DNA of 6,467 nt, taken from contig JBCDKJ010000108.1 in assembly GCA_038746745.1 (NCBI GenBank), positions 1 to 6,467 of the forward strand, given 5' to 3'. The stretch comes from JANQIO01 sp038746745. Lineage in GTDB: Bacteria > Pseudomonadota > Gammaproteobacteria > Pseudomonadales > Halieaceae. The translations under genes and the position numbers were made by a program. The notes under the pieces are model-generated. The model saw nothing but the letters and a program-made list of their open reading frames with translations, was not told the origin of the DNA and made no database searches. This document shows positions 1 to 6,082 of the stretch, in pieces (the stretch's first letter is position 1; every line of letters begins with the position of its first letter).

Positions 1-1743
1 ACCGATCCAGATCTCGCCCAGGCTAAAACGCTCCCGTAGCACCGACACGCCGCTGGCGTGATCGCGATCACCGTGGCTGATCACCAGCAGGTCAATGTGC
101 TCCACACCCTGACGCTCCAGATAAGGCTGGATGACGGCACTTGCCATATTGAACCCCTGCGGGTCGCCATCGCCAGTGTCATATACGAGGGTAAAATCGC
201 GCCGTCGCAGGATCAGCGAGAGTCCCTGACCCACATCCAGCAAGGTGATTTCGGTGCGCCCGACTGGCAGTGGCAACGAAGCGGGCATCAACGCGATCGC
301 AAACAGCGGTACAGCCAGCAATCGATGCCCGATAGCCCTGTGGTTCGCAAACCACAACAGTCCCAGCAAGGCCGAGATTGCAGCTGGCAGGGACGGTCTG
401 TAGGGCATCCAGGGCGATAGCGACGGAGCGATATGGTTATCCAGCCAGAGAAACCCGTGCACCGGCAGGCTCGCCAGCGACCAGCAGAGTTCCTCCAGCG
501 GCGGCAACAGCGCAGCGGTAAGAGACAGCGGTGCCAGCCAGATACCCAGTATCGGCACCGCCATAAGATTCACCAGCGGAGACAGCCAACCCAGGCCTCC
601 GTACCAATAGGCCGCCAGGATGCCCATTGCCGGCGCCAGTACGCACTGCACCAGGACCGCCATGCGCCAATTATTGAGGTCAGGGAACATGTGCCGCAGA
701 TAAAAGATCACCGCGACCGCGACAAAGGACAACCAGAAGCCGGCACTGTGGCTCGCCAGCGGGTCCAGCAGCGCCACCACCAGTAAAGACAGCGACAATC
801 CCAGCGTCGCTGGTGATTTGCGGGCCAGCAAGCTGACCGTCTGAACGCTCAAGAGCATAGCCAAAGCGCGCACGGTAGGCAGCGAAAACCCTGCTAGGCC
901 CGCGTAGACCGTTGCTGCCAGCAATGCCACGCCATGCGCACTGCGACGACCGAACACACCACCGATGACAAACCCCAGTCCAGCGACCAGTCCCACATGG
1001 AGTCCTGAGATCACGAGCAGGTGGTTGAGCCCATAGCGCTGAAACCGGGCCCAGTCGGACTGGCTCAAGCCACTGCGATCACCATTGCTCAGGGCCAGCA
1101 GCACCCCGTGCACCGTGGGGTGGTCCACCTTCGCCGCCAGGCGATCCGCCAGATGCTGGCGCCAGCGCTGCAATGGCGAGCCCTGCCCCTGAGACACACG
1201 CTGTAGCGGCGAATCCCGCAAATACCCGGTGGCGGCGAAACCATGCTGGGCGAGCCAGCTCTCGCGGTTGAAGCTACCGGGGTTGGATAAGCCATAGGGC
1301 CGTTTAAGTTTTACTTCGCCACGCCAGCGCTCGCCCGCGCGCAGCGGCAGTTCACCGTAGTAGGACAATAGCACCCGATAGGACGGTTCACAGCCTGGGG
1401 CGGAGTCGCAATCGAGCAGCCGCACCAGCGCGGCAAACCGCTGCAGCGGTTCACCCTGGCTGCGAAGCCGACGTTGTGGTGGCTCCAGCACCTGCAGTTC
1501 AGCGCGCAGCCTGCTTCCTTCCAAGGCCGCAGGAAGACGTGCATCCAGTAGCTGCTGCCCCCACAGCGTGCCGTATAGCAGGCCCAGAACGCTGCAAAGC
1601 AGGAGTACGCCGATGTGGCGAAAACACAGTGCCAGCAGCGCGCTTAGCAACGCTGCCAAAAGAAGTAGCCAGAGCGGTGGCAGCTCGGGCATCCAGCCCA
1701 CTGCCAGCACTGCGGCGCCGCTTACAATCATCCTTGATTGCAT
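1..1743 (-). CDS. comEC: ComEC/Rec2 family DNA internalization channel (partial, 3' end beyond the window)
   Basis: Inner-membrane channel that passes single-stranded DNA into the cytoplasm during natural transformation. The frame is open without a stop from the left edge to 1743-1749, about 581 residues; full-length family members are roughly 750-800, so about 170-200 C-terminal residues are missing. Seen in order: hydrophobic N-terminal helices; a DUF4131-type region ending in NPGSFNRESW (near residue 154); the family hallmark HLLVISGLHVG (about 241-251); SLPTVRA (about 287-293) and GFWLSF (about 335-340) within the multi-helix Competence domain; then the metallo-beta-lactamase-like domain with LDVGQG (502-507), YDTGDG (521-526) and SHGDRDH (556-562). 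Three in-frame ATGs lie at 1749, 1743 and 1731. I chose 1743 because AGGCGG (1753-1758) sits 9 nt upstream; it is only 3 nt from the 1749 ATG. Family identity is very secure, the exact start is not. Nothing visible shows whether this organism is actually transformable. Confidence 0.96.
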   Translation of the reverse strand, partial: MQSRMIVSGAAVLAVGWMPELPPLWLLLLAALLSALLALCFRHIGVLLLCSVLGLLYGTLWGQQLLDARLPAALEGSRLRAELQVLEPPQRRLRSQGEPLQRFAALVRLLDCDSAPGCEPSYRVLLSYYGELPLRAGERWRGEVKLKRPYGLSNPGSFNRESWLAQHGFAATGYLRDSPLQRVSQGQGSPLQRWRQHLADRLAAKVDHPTVHGVLLALSNGDRSGLSQSDWARFQRYGLNHLLVISGLHVGLVAGLGFVIGGVFGRRSAHGVALLAATVYAGLAGFSLPTVRALAMLLSVQTVSLLARKSPATLGLSLSLLVVALLDPLASHSAGFWLSFVAVAVIFYLRHMFPDLNNWRMAVLVQCVLAPAMGILAAYWYGGLGWLSPLVNLMAVPILGIWLAPLSLTAALLPPLEELCWSLASLPVHGFLWLDNHIAPSLSPWMPYRPSLPAAISALLGLLWFANHRAIGHRLLAVPLFAIALMPASLPLPVGRTEITLLDVGQGLSLILRRRDFTLVYDTGDGDPQGFNMASAVIQPYLERQGVEHIDLLVISHGDRDHASGVSVLRERFSLGEIWIG

Positions 1744-1809
1744 GTACATTGGCCGCCTGTTTTCCTGGCACCCAGTCAAGCACAGGAGTTGAGTTGACGC
1801 CAGACGCGT
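1742..1809. other. Divergent intergenic region between comEC and the DUF2062 gene
   Basis: Short spacer that must contain the 5' signals for both divergent genes. It includes the perfect 8-bp palindrome ATGTACAT (1742-1749), which overlaps the candidate comEC start codons. A TTGACT hexamer on the minus strand (1779-1774) resembles a -35 box, but no acceptable -10 follows it at 16-18 bp. AGGAG at 1783-1787 on the plus strand lies too far (about 22 nt) from the 1810 ATG to serve as its ribosome binding site. I cannot assign promoters here with confidence. Confidence 0.4.
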
Positions 1810-2436
1810 ATGCCAAAGAACGTCCTAAAGCGCTATATGCCTACCCCGGCAAAGCTGAAGCAGATTCGTGGTCTGCGAATGCTGGGCGACTGGCTATACC
1901 AACCCAACCTCTGGCACATCAACCGTAGTTCGGCGTCGCGGGCCTTCTTCCTGGGTCCGTTTCTGGCATTCACCCCCTTACCAATACAGATGGTGCTGGC
2001 TGCCATCTTTGCCGTGCCGGTGCGGGCCAATCTACCGCTGTCGGTCGCCCTGTCCTGGATGAACAATCCGTTAACCTTCGCTCCCCTGTTTTACTTTGCC
2101 TACCGGGTAGGCACCGCAGTGCTGGGCGCCCCCACACAAGAGCTCGCGTTTGAGTTGAGCTGGGACTGGATCAGCACCAGCTTGCTGGCGGTGTGGCAGC
2201 CGTTTCTGCTGGGCTGTCTCATTTCGGGATTCTTCTTCGGTAGCCTCGGTTTTTTTTCCGTGCAGCTACTGTGGCGCTGGCGCGCAGTACAGCGCTGGGA
2301 GGCACGGCGCCTTAAGCGCCGGCTGGAGCTGGAGCGCGTTACTCGTGACGTAGCGCTTCGGCAGGCGGCAATCGCGCGGCGCGACGGGCGGGATACAGGG
2401 CCGCCAGGTAGCACAACAACACCGCCACCCCATTGA
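1810..2436 (+). CDS. DUF2062 domain-containing membrane protein
   Basis: Membrane protein of the DUF2062 family, function unestablished. Of 208 residues, the N-terminal 40 are polar and basic with the family-like start MPKNVLKRYMP and the element QPNLWHINR (31-39). Hydrophobic segments follow at about 46-71, 86-106 and 121-155. The middle one carries MNNPLTFAPLFYFAYRVG (84-101), which with FTPLPIQM and WQPFLLGCL is the part I recognise as DUF2062. After the last helix comes a very basic, probably cytoplasmic tail (WRWRAVQRWEARRLKRR). The ATG at 1810 is supported by the family-like N-terminus and an in-frame TGA at 1795-1797; no clear Shine-Dalgarno precedes it. The last 32 residues (from about 177, ending in a Pro/Thr-rich stretch) are encoded opposite the 3' end of lolE and extend past where relatives I recall stop. 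The gene diverges from comEC and converges on lolE. Confidence 0.9.
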   Translation: MPKNVLKRYMPTPAKLKQIRGLRMLGDWLYQPNLWHINRSSASRAFFLGPFLAFTPLPIQMVLAAIFAVPVRANLPLSVALSWMNNPLTFAPLFYFAYRVGTAVLGAPTQELAFELSWDWISTSLLAVWQPFLLGCLISGFFFGSLGFFSVQLLWRWRAVQRWEARRLKRRLELERVTRDVALRQAAIARRDGRDTGPPGSTTTPPPH

Positions 2437-3565
2437 TAATGAGCAAATCCCGCGGCCGCAGGTCCGAGGGCAAATAGCCGATGGGGTAAACATCCGTGTT
2501 GAGAAAGCGGATGCCAAGGGCGCGCTCCAGTAGCGCCACAAAATCTGTGATGCCCAGGCTGGCGGTAACGCCCAGCGCCGTCCCCAGCACCGTGCCCACC
2601 AGGGCGATCAGCAGGCCCTGCCGAAGAAACACCGCGCTGATGTGCTCGGGCCGCGCGCCCAGCGCCCGCAAAATGGCGATGTCCGCGCGCTTATCCAGCA
2701 CCACCAGCACCAGGGATGAGACCACGTTAAAGGCGGCGATAGCGATAATGGAGACCAACAGCAGTATCACCAGGTCGCGAGACAACTGAATTGCGGTGTA
2801 CAGATTGCCATGGGTTTGTGTCCAGTCCCTGGCATAGAAGCCCGGCGGCAGCGCCTGCACCAGTTGCCAGCCCATACGGGGCGCTGCAAAGACGTCCTCC
2901 AGCCTGACGCGAAACCCATGAACGCCCCCACCGATAATGGTCGACGCCCGCGACAGTTGGACAACGGCCAGGCTCTCATCGAGCTCGGTGCCACTGTTCA
3001 AGGTGCCAACCAGTTCAAACACTTCGAAGCGGGATGCCGCTTGTCCGGCCTGGGCGGGAACGATCAGCGTCAGTCGATCCCCGGCGCGAACACCCAGCCG
3101 CTGTGCCAGCTGCTCACCGAGCAGTACCCCATTGGGACTGTCTGTAAAGGCCCGGTAGGTCTGGGCCGGTAATAACCTCGACAGGCCGGACATGGCTTGC
3201 TGCAACTCCGGGTCGACACCCTGTACCAGCGCCGTTTCGATGGCCAGATCATGTAACAACATGCCCTGCAGTTCGACAAACGGCGCGACAGCCGCAACAC
3301 CGGGCTGTGCCCGCAGGCTTTCCAACTCCAGCTGCCAGTTCTGCTGCGGTTGCCAAGCATTCAGCGTCAATTGGGGCACCAGGGAAAGAATGTTCTCGCG
3401 CATTTCCCGATCAAAGCCGTTCATCACCGACAGCACCAGAATCAATAAGCCGATCGCCAGCACCATGCCCAGCACCGAGAGCAGTGAGAGGAAGCTGCTG
3501 AGCGTGGCTCGCCGCCAGGACAAACTGTATCGACCGGCGATCTGGAGCAGTGCTGCCTGCCTCAC
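2339..3565 (-). CDS. lolE: Lipoprotein-releasing ABC transporter permease LolE
   Basis: Transmembrane subunit of the LolCDE exporter, which pulls outer-membrane lipoproteins out of the inner membrane and passes them to periplasmic LolA. The 408 residues match the usual length. The first helix (about 22-47) leads into LSVMNGFDREMRENIL (45-60); a MacB-like periplasmic domain runs to about 258; an FtsX-type core follows, with helices near 264-289, 312-340 and 373-391 and the cytoplasmic coupling segment DKRADIAILRALGARP (291-306). It ends in YPARRAARLPPAEALRHE, the standard family terminus. It is called LolE rather than LolC because the LolC Hook loop is absent: residues 170-180 form only a short link, and the gene follows lolD. 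The start is GTG within GTGA, sharing 4 bp with the lolD stop; GGGAG (3576-3580) lies 10 nt upstream, inside lolD. Translational coupling is likely. Its 3' end overlaps the convergent DUF2062 gene by 98 bp. Confidence 0.93.
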   Translation of the reverse strand: MRQAALLQIAGRYSLSWRRATLSSFLSLLSVLGMVLAIGLLILVLSVMNGFDREMRENILSLVPQLTLNAWQPQQNWQLELESLRAQPGVAAVAPFVELQGMLLHDLAIETALVQGVDPELQQAMSGLSRLLPAQTYRAFTDSPNGVLLGEQLAQRLGVRAGDRLTLIVPAQAGQAASRFEVFELVGTLNSGTELDESLAVVQLSRASTIIGGGVHGFRVRLEDVFAAPRMGWQLVQALPPGFYARDWTQTHGNLYTAIQLSRDLVILLLVSIIAIAAFNVVSSLVLVVLDKRADIAILRALGARPEHISAVFLRQGLLIALVGTVLGTALGVTASLGITDFVALLERALGIRFLNTDVYPIGYLPSDLRPRDLLIINGVAVLLCYLAALYPARRAARLPPAEALRHE

Positions 3566-4272
3566 GACAGGCTCGCTCCCGCGCTGGTCTCTGCTGCCAC
3601 CAGGCCACCGTCGACCAGGCTGTACACCCTGTCCATATGGGCAGCAATAGCCTTGTCATGGGTAACCACGACAAAGCTTGCCGTCACGCGATGCTTGAGG
3701 TCGTCGATCAAGCTCAATACCTGCGCAGCGGCCGCAGGATCGAGGTTACCGGTGGGCTCATCCATCAGGACACAGGCGGGCTCTGTCACCAGCGCTCGGG
3801 CAATCGCCACGCGCTGCCGTTCACCGCCCGACAGTTGCCCAGGACGATGGCGTAACCGATGTGCCAGTCCTACCGCATCCAGCATCTCACTGGCGCGACC
3901 CTCTGCATCACCGCGACGGGCGCCGCCAATAACCAGCGGCATCGCTACGTTTTCCACCGCGCTGAACTCAGGCAATAGATGATGAAACTGGTAAACAAAA
4001 CCCAGGCTGCGATTGCGCAGGGCGCAGCGCGCGGCTTCATCGAGGGTAAGCAGATCATGTCCCAGCATCAGGACTTGCCCTGAACTGGGTTGATCAAGGC
4101 CACCGAGCAGGTTCAGGAGGGTCGACTTGCCGGAACCGGAAGCGCCCACAATGGCCACTTTCTCACCGGCGTCCAGGTGAAAGTTGACATCGGTAAGCAC
4201 GTCGACCGCCAGCTCACCGTCGTCATAGCGGCGACAGAGATCGCGACAGGCCAGCACCGGCTCACTACTCAT
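3562..4272 (-). CDS. lolD: Lipoprotein-releasing ABC transporter ATPase LolD
   Basis: Cytoplasmic ATPase that powers the LolCDE lipoprotein exporter. All nucleotide-binding motifs are intact in 236 residues: Walker A GASGSGKST (43-51), Q-loop Q95, ABC signature LSGGERQR (147-154), Walker B VLMDEP (168-173) with catalytic E172, D-loop NLD (176-178) and switch histidine H205. The stretch GFVYQFHHLLPEFSA (91-105) around the Q-loop is typical of LolD and separates it from related MacB or FtsE ATPases. The ATG at 4272 has a GGAAG element (4282-4286) 9 nt upstream, within lolC. The gene overlaps the lolC stop by 8 bp and the lolE start by 4 bp, so all three are surely co-transcribed and probably translationally coupled. 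Nothing suggests loss of function. Confidence 0.97.
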   Translation of the reverse strand: MSSEPVLACRDLCRRYDDGELAVDVLTDVNFHLDAGEKVAIVGASGSGKSTLLNLLGGLDQPSSGQVLMLGHDLLTLDEAARCALRNRSLGFVYQFHHLLPEFSAVENVAMPLVIGGARRGDAEGRASEMLDAVGLAHRLRHRPGQLSGGERQRVAIARALVTEPACVLMDEPTGNLDPAAAAQVLSLIDDLKHRVTASFVVVTHDKAIAAHMDRVYSLVDGGLVAAETSAGASLS

Positions 4273-5524
4273 AGCGCAGAACTTCCGCAGGGGCGATGCG
4301 ACTGGCCCTGTAGGCGGGCACCAGGGTCGCGAGCAGACTCAGCAGGAGCGCCAGGGTCGCCACTCTCAGCACATCGCTCCACAGCAATATCGAGGGTAGA
4401 TCCGAAATGAAGTACACATCCGGGCTGAACAGCTTACTGCCGGTCAACTGCTCCAGCCCCGCCGTGACGGCACTGATATTGAGAGACAGCAAAACCCCGA
4501 CCACAGTACCAGCCGTAATACCTAGGCCCGCCAGAAACAGCCCCTGAGACATGAAAATTCCCATGATGGTGCTGGCCCTGGTCCCCAGCGTGCGCAGCAC
4601 GGCAATGTCAGAGCGCTTCTCCGTGACTGCCATCGTGAGCGTGGATACGACGTTAAACGCAGCGACCGCCACCACGCTCATCAGCAGTACGGTCATCATG
4701 GTTTTTTCCATGCGAATGGCGGCAAACAGGTTGCCCTGGGAGCGGCCCCAGTCGCGCACGCGGTACTCGCGCCCCAGGTCTGCCTGCAACGACGCGGCAC
4801 GAGAAGGCGCGGCGTATAGATCGTCAAGCTTTACCCGCAGGCCAGACACGCTGTCTTTGAACCCGAACAGGCGCTGGCCTGCATTTAGGCTGATATAGGC
4901 CTGCTGACCATCGATCTGCGCGCCGACCTCAAAGACCCCCACTACGGTGAAGCGCTTGCTGCGGGGAAAACTACCCAACGGTGTTACCGTAAGTTTTGGA
5001 ATAGTGATTTCAACGCTATCGCCGGTGCTCAAGCCCAGGGCCCGCGCCTGCAGGCTGCCCAGCACGATTCCAAAACGAACCTCCGTCAGGCGCTGAAAGC
5101 TTCCCGAGCGCATAAAGCCCTCCAGATTGGAGACGGAGGCCTCTGCGTCCGGATCGATGGCAGCCAGGCTAGTGCCGCGTATTTCGCCGTTGGCAGCCAA
5201 TAACGCTTTGCTGTGAATATAGGGCGCTGCGCCCACCACCCCCGGCTGTGACAGCACCCTGTTTCGCAGCACTGCCCAGTCGGCGATGGCGGAATCCGAT
5301 TCGAGCTGAAGGTGTGGCACCAACGAAAGGATGCGTCCACGTAGCTCACCGGCAAAGCCATTCATCACGCTAAGCACGGTGATCAGTGTCGCGACACCCA
5401 GGGCCATACCAATCAGTGAAACCATGCTGACAATGCCGATGAAACGGTTGTCCTGGCGACTGAAGCTGTAGCGCAGGCCGATATAGAACGGCAGTCTATC
5501 GCGAAGAGAACGTGGCACGGGCAA
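4265..5524 (-). CDS. lolC: Lipoprotein-releasing ABC transporter permease LolC
   Basis: Transmembrane subunit of LolCDE and the one that recruits the periplasmic chaperone LolA. The reading has 419 residues: first helix (about 29-52), LSVMNGFAGELRGRIL (51-66), periplasmic MacB-like domain to about 270, then an FtsX core with helices near 275-300, 318-350 and 383-404 and the coupling segment EKRSDIAVLRTLG (302-314). Residues 177-191, including TPLGSFPRSKRF, align with the LolA-binding Hook of E. coli LolC (TPMGRIPSQRLF from memory), and MEKTMM (272-277) matches LolC's MEKNMM; both favour LolC over LolE. The protein ends in APAEVLRYE. The start is uncertain: the longest reading begins with TTG at 5524, while GTG two codons downstream (5518) has a weak CGGA element 6 nt before it. 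An in-frame TGA upstream excludes much longer versions, and no early ATG precedes the conserved FYIGLRYS. Confidence 0.93.
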   Translation of the reverse strand: MPVPRSLRDRLPFYIGLRYSFSRQDNRFIGIVSMVSLIGMALGVATLITVLSVMNGFAGELRGRILSLVPHLQLESDSAIADWAVLRNRVLSQPGVVGAAPYIHSKALLAANGEIRGTSLAAIDPDAEASVSNLEGFMRSGSFQRLTEVRFGIVLGSLQARALGLSTGDSVEITIPKLTVTPLGSFPRSKRFTVVGVFEVGAQIDGQQAYISLNAGQRLFGFKDSVSGLRVKLDDLYAAPSRAASLQADLGREYRVRDWGRSQGNLFAAIRMEKTMMTVLLMSVVAVAAFNVVSTLTMAVTEKRSDIAVLRTLGTRASTIMGIFMSQGLFLAGLGITAGTVVGVLLSLNISAVTAGLEQLTGSKLFSPDVYFISDLPSILLWSDVLRVATLALLLSLLATLVPAYRASRIAPAEVLRYE

Positions 5525-5544
5525 TCCGACAATTATCCGTTCGC

Positions 5545-5553
5545 ATCATAACA
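5545..5553 (-). promoter_or_regulatory. Candidate extended -10 promoter for lolCDE
   Basis: On the minus strand TATGAT (5550-5545) matches the sigma-70 -10 consensus at five of six positions and is preceded by TGT (5553-5551), an extended -10 arrangement. I see no good -35 hexamer 15-18 bp further upstream, which is tolerated by extended -10 promoters. Transcription from here would begin near 5538, giving a leader of only about 13-20 nt before the lolC start codon. This is prediction from motif and position only. Confidence 0.4.
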
Positions 5554-5572
5554 AACACGCCGCCTGCAGGGC

Positions 5573-5773
5573 GTGCCGGAAAGTTTGCCTGATGCACGCT
5601 TTGGCCACAGTGCGAAGGACAGTGCTTTGGAAGACGGCGCGATAGAAAACGCTATGAAAGGATGCGCTGTTAAAGAAAGTGCGGTTAAAAAAATCCTGTT
5701 ACTGAGAGCGCTGCGAAGACTGAGCAGGGATTTTCTATCGATCGGTTGCGTCGTAAAAGGCCTGGTTCTCTAA
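5573..5773 (+). CDS. Doubtful small ORF containing degenerate pentapeptide-like repeats
   Basis: A 66-residue plus-strand reading with a GTG start, unrecognised. Its centre (about residues 12-39) repeats a pattern of one variable residue, S/G/C, A, an aliphatic residue, then E/K, for example DSALE, DGAIE, GCAVK, ESAVK. A basic, more hydrophobic tail follows (KKILLLRALRRLSRDFL). No convincing ribosome binding site precedes the GTG, and an ATG at 5654 would give a 40-residue version. It lies divergently upstream of lolC, and its last 39 bp run antiparallel over the 3' end of nqrM. It could be a genuine small protein, the remnant of a larger gene, or simply open reading through a low-complexity spacer. 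I cannot decide and assign no function. Confidence 0.2.
   Translation: MPESLPDARFGHSAKDSALEDGAIENAMKGCAVKESAVKKILLLRALRRLSRDFLSIGCVVKGLVL
5606..5689. repeat. Degenerate tandem repeat, period about 15 bp (12-15)
   Basis: About six imperfect units lie head to tail. Read in triplets on the plus strand they begin at 5606 (12 bp), 5618, 5633, 5648 (12 bp), 5660 and 5675. Each has a purine-rich pattern of (G/C/A)AN-(A/G/T)GN-GCN-NTN-(A/G)A(A/G). Two units lack one codon. Similarity between neighbouring units is partial, the best pair being those at 5660 and 5675 (both ending GCNGTTAAA). The tract lies between nqrM and lolC, upstream of the candidate lolC promoter. Identified by eye; chance similarity from codon bias is possible. 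Confidence 0.35.
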
Positions 5774-6013
5774 ATTTGGGGCTGCATTCACGTCTGCATC
5801 CAGGCTCTGCCGCCTGTGTGTGTCGGCCTGATCACGGGTTTCCTCGTCACAGATCTGGGGATTGCCGCCGCAGATCTCACAGGCCTGATCCATGCCCAGT
5901 GCACCAATGCCTCCGCAGGAGCCTTTGATCGGCTTATTGCTGAATATAACGCCCACGGCCATTCCGGCGACAACGACGCAGAAGACCAGAGCAGCAAGGA
6001 GGAAAGTCGCCAT
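5735..6013 (-). CDS. nqrM: Na+-translocating NADH:quinone oxidoreductase maturation factor NqrM (DUF539)
   Basis: Small membrane-anchored factor needed to mature the Na+-NQR respiratory complex; it is thought to help deliver iron to the cysteine-ligated centre between NqrD and NqrE. The 92 residues comprise one N-terminal transmembrane helix (about 3-24, with AGMAVGVIF) followed by the family signature KPIKGSCGGIGALGMDQAC (27-45). Signature cysteines are C33, C45, C48 and C55, arranged C-x11-C-x2-C-x6-C; C12 lies inside the helix. After C55 comes a 37-residue polar, acidic tail ending in AFYDATDR. The start is ATG at 6013; I see no strong Shine-Dalgarno, only a pyrimidine-containing leader. 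It lies 69 bp after apbE on the same strand, the usual place at the end of an nqr operon. The final 39 bp overlap the doubtful plus-strand ORF. Confidence 0.92.
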   Translation of the reverse strand: MATFLLAALVFCVVVAGMAVGVIFSNKPIKGSCGGIGALGMDQACEICGGNPQICDEETRDQADTHRRQSLDADVNAAPNLENQAFYDATDR

Positions 6014-6082
6014 AACGAGAGTCTATCGAATATTAGACGTGCTTACGATGATGATTGATCAACATGTGCTTGCCGCAGAGGC
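6014..6082. other. apbE-nqrM intergenic gap
   Basis: A 69-bp, comparatively AT-rich gap between two same-strand genes. It contains no recognisable terminator hairpin with a T run and no clear promoter, so apbE and nqrM are most simply read as co-transcribed. No strong purine-rich ribosome binding site is visible just before the nqrM ATG. Confidence 0.5.

Noticed and set aside
58..1544. Several open frames of 60-150 codons on both strands opposite or out of frame with comEC
   Set aside because: They are shadows of the long comEC frame, which carries continuous family motifs; their products are rich in Arg, Gln, His and Pro with no recognisable domain.
1774..1779. Minus-strand TTGACT as a -35 box for comEC
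   Set aside because: The hexamer at 17-bp spacing is GCGGCC, and no alternative -10 lies at 16-18 bp.
1476..1928. 150-codon plus-strand ORF spanning the comEC 5' end and the DUF2062 start
   Set aside because: It overlaps two well-supported genes in other frames, and its product is low-complexity and unrecognised.
2250..2257. Run of eight T in the DUF2062 gene as a possible frameshift or slippage site
   Set aside because: Family-like sequence (LLWRWRAVQRWEARR) continues in the same frame after the run, so no shift is needed to explain the protein.
3192..3650. 152-codon plus-strand ORF opposite lolE and lolD
   Set aside because: It lies antisense to two strongly supported lol genes; the composition is typical of an antisense shadow in GC-rich DNA.
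5687..5720. T7 run on the minus strand (A run 5687-5693) as an intrinsic terminator after nqrM
   Set aside because: The upstream sequence gives only short, widely spaced pairings such as CCTG/CAGG and no compact GC-rich stem next to the T run.
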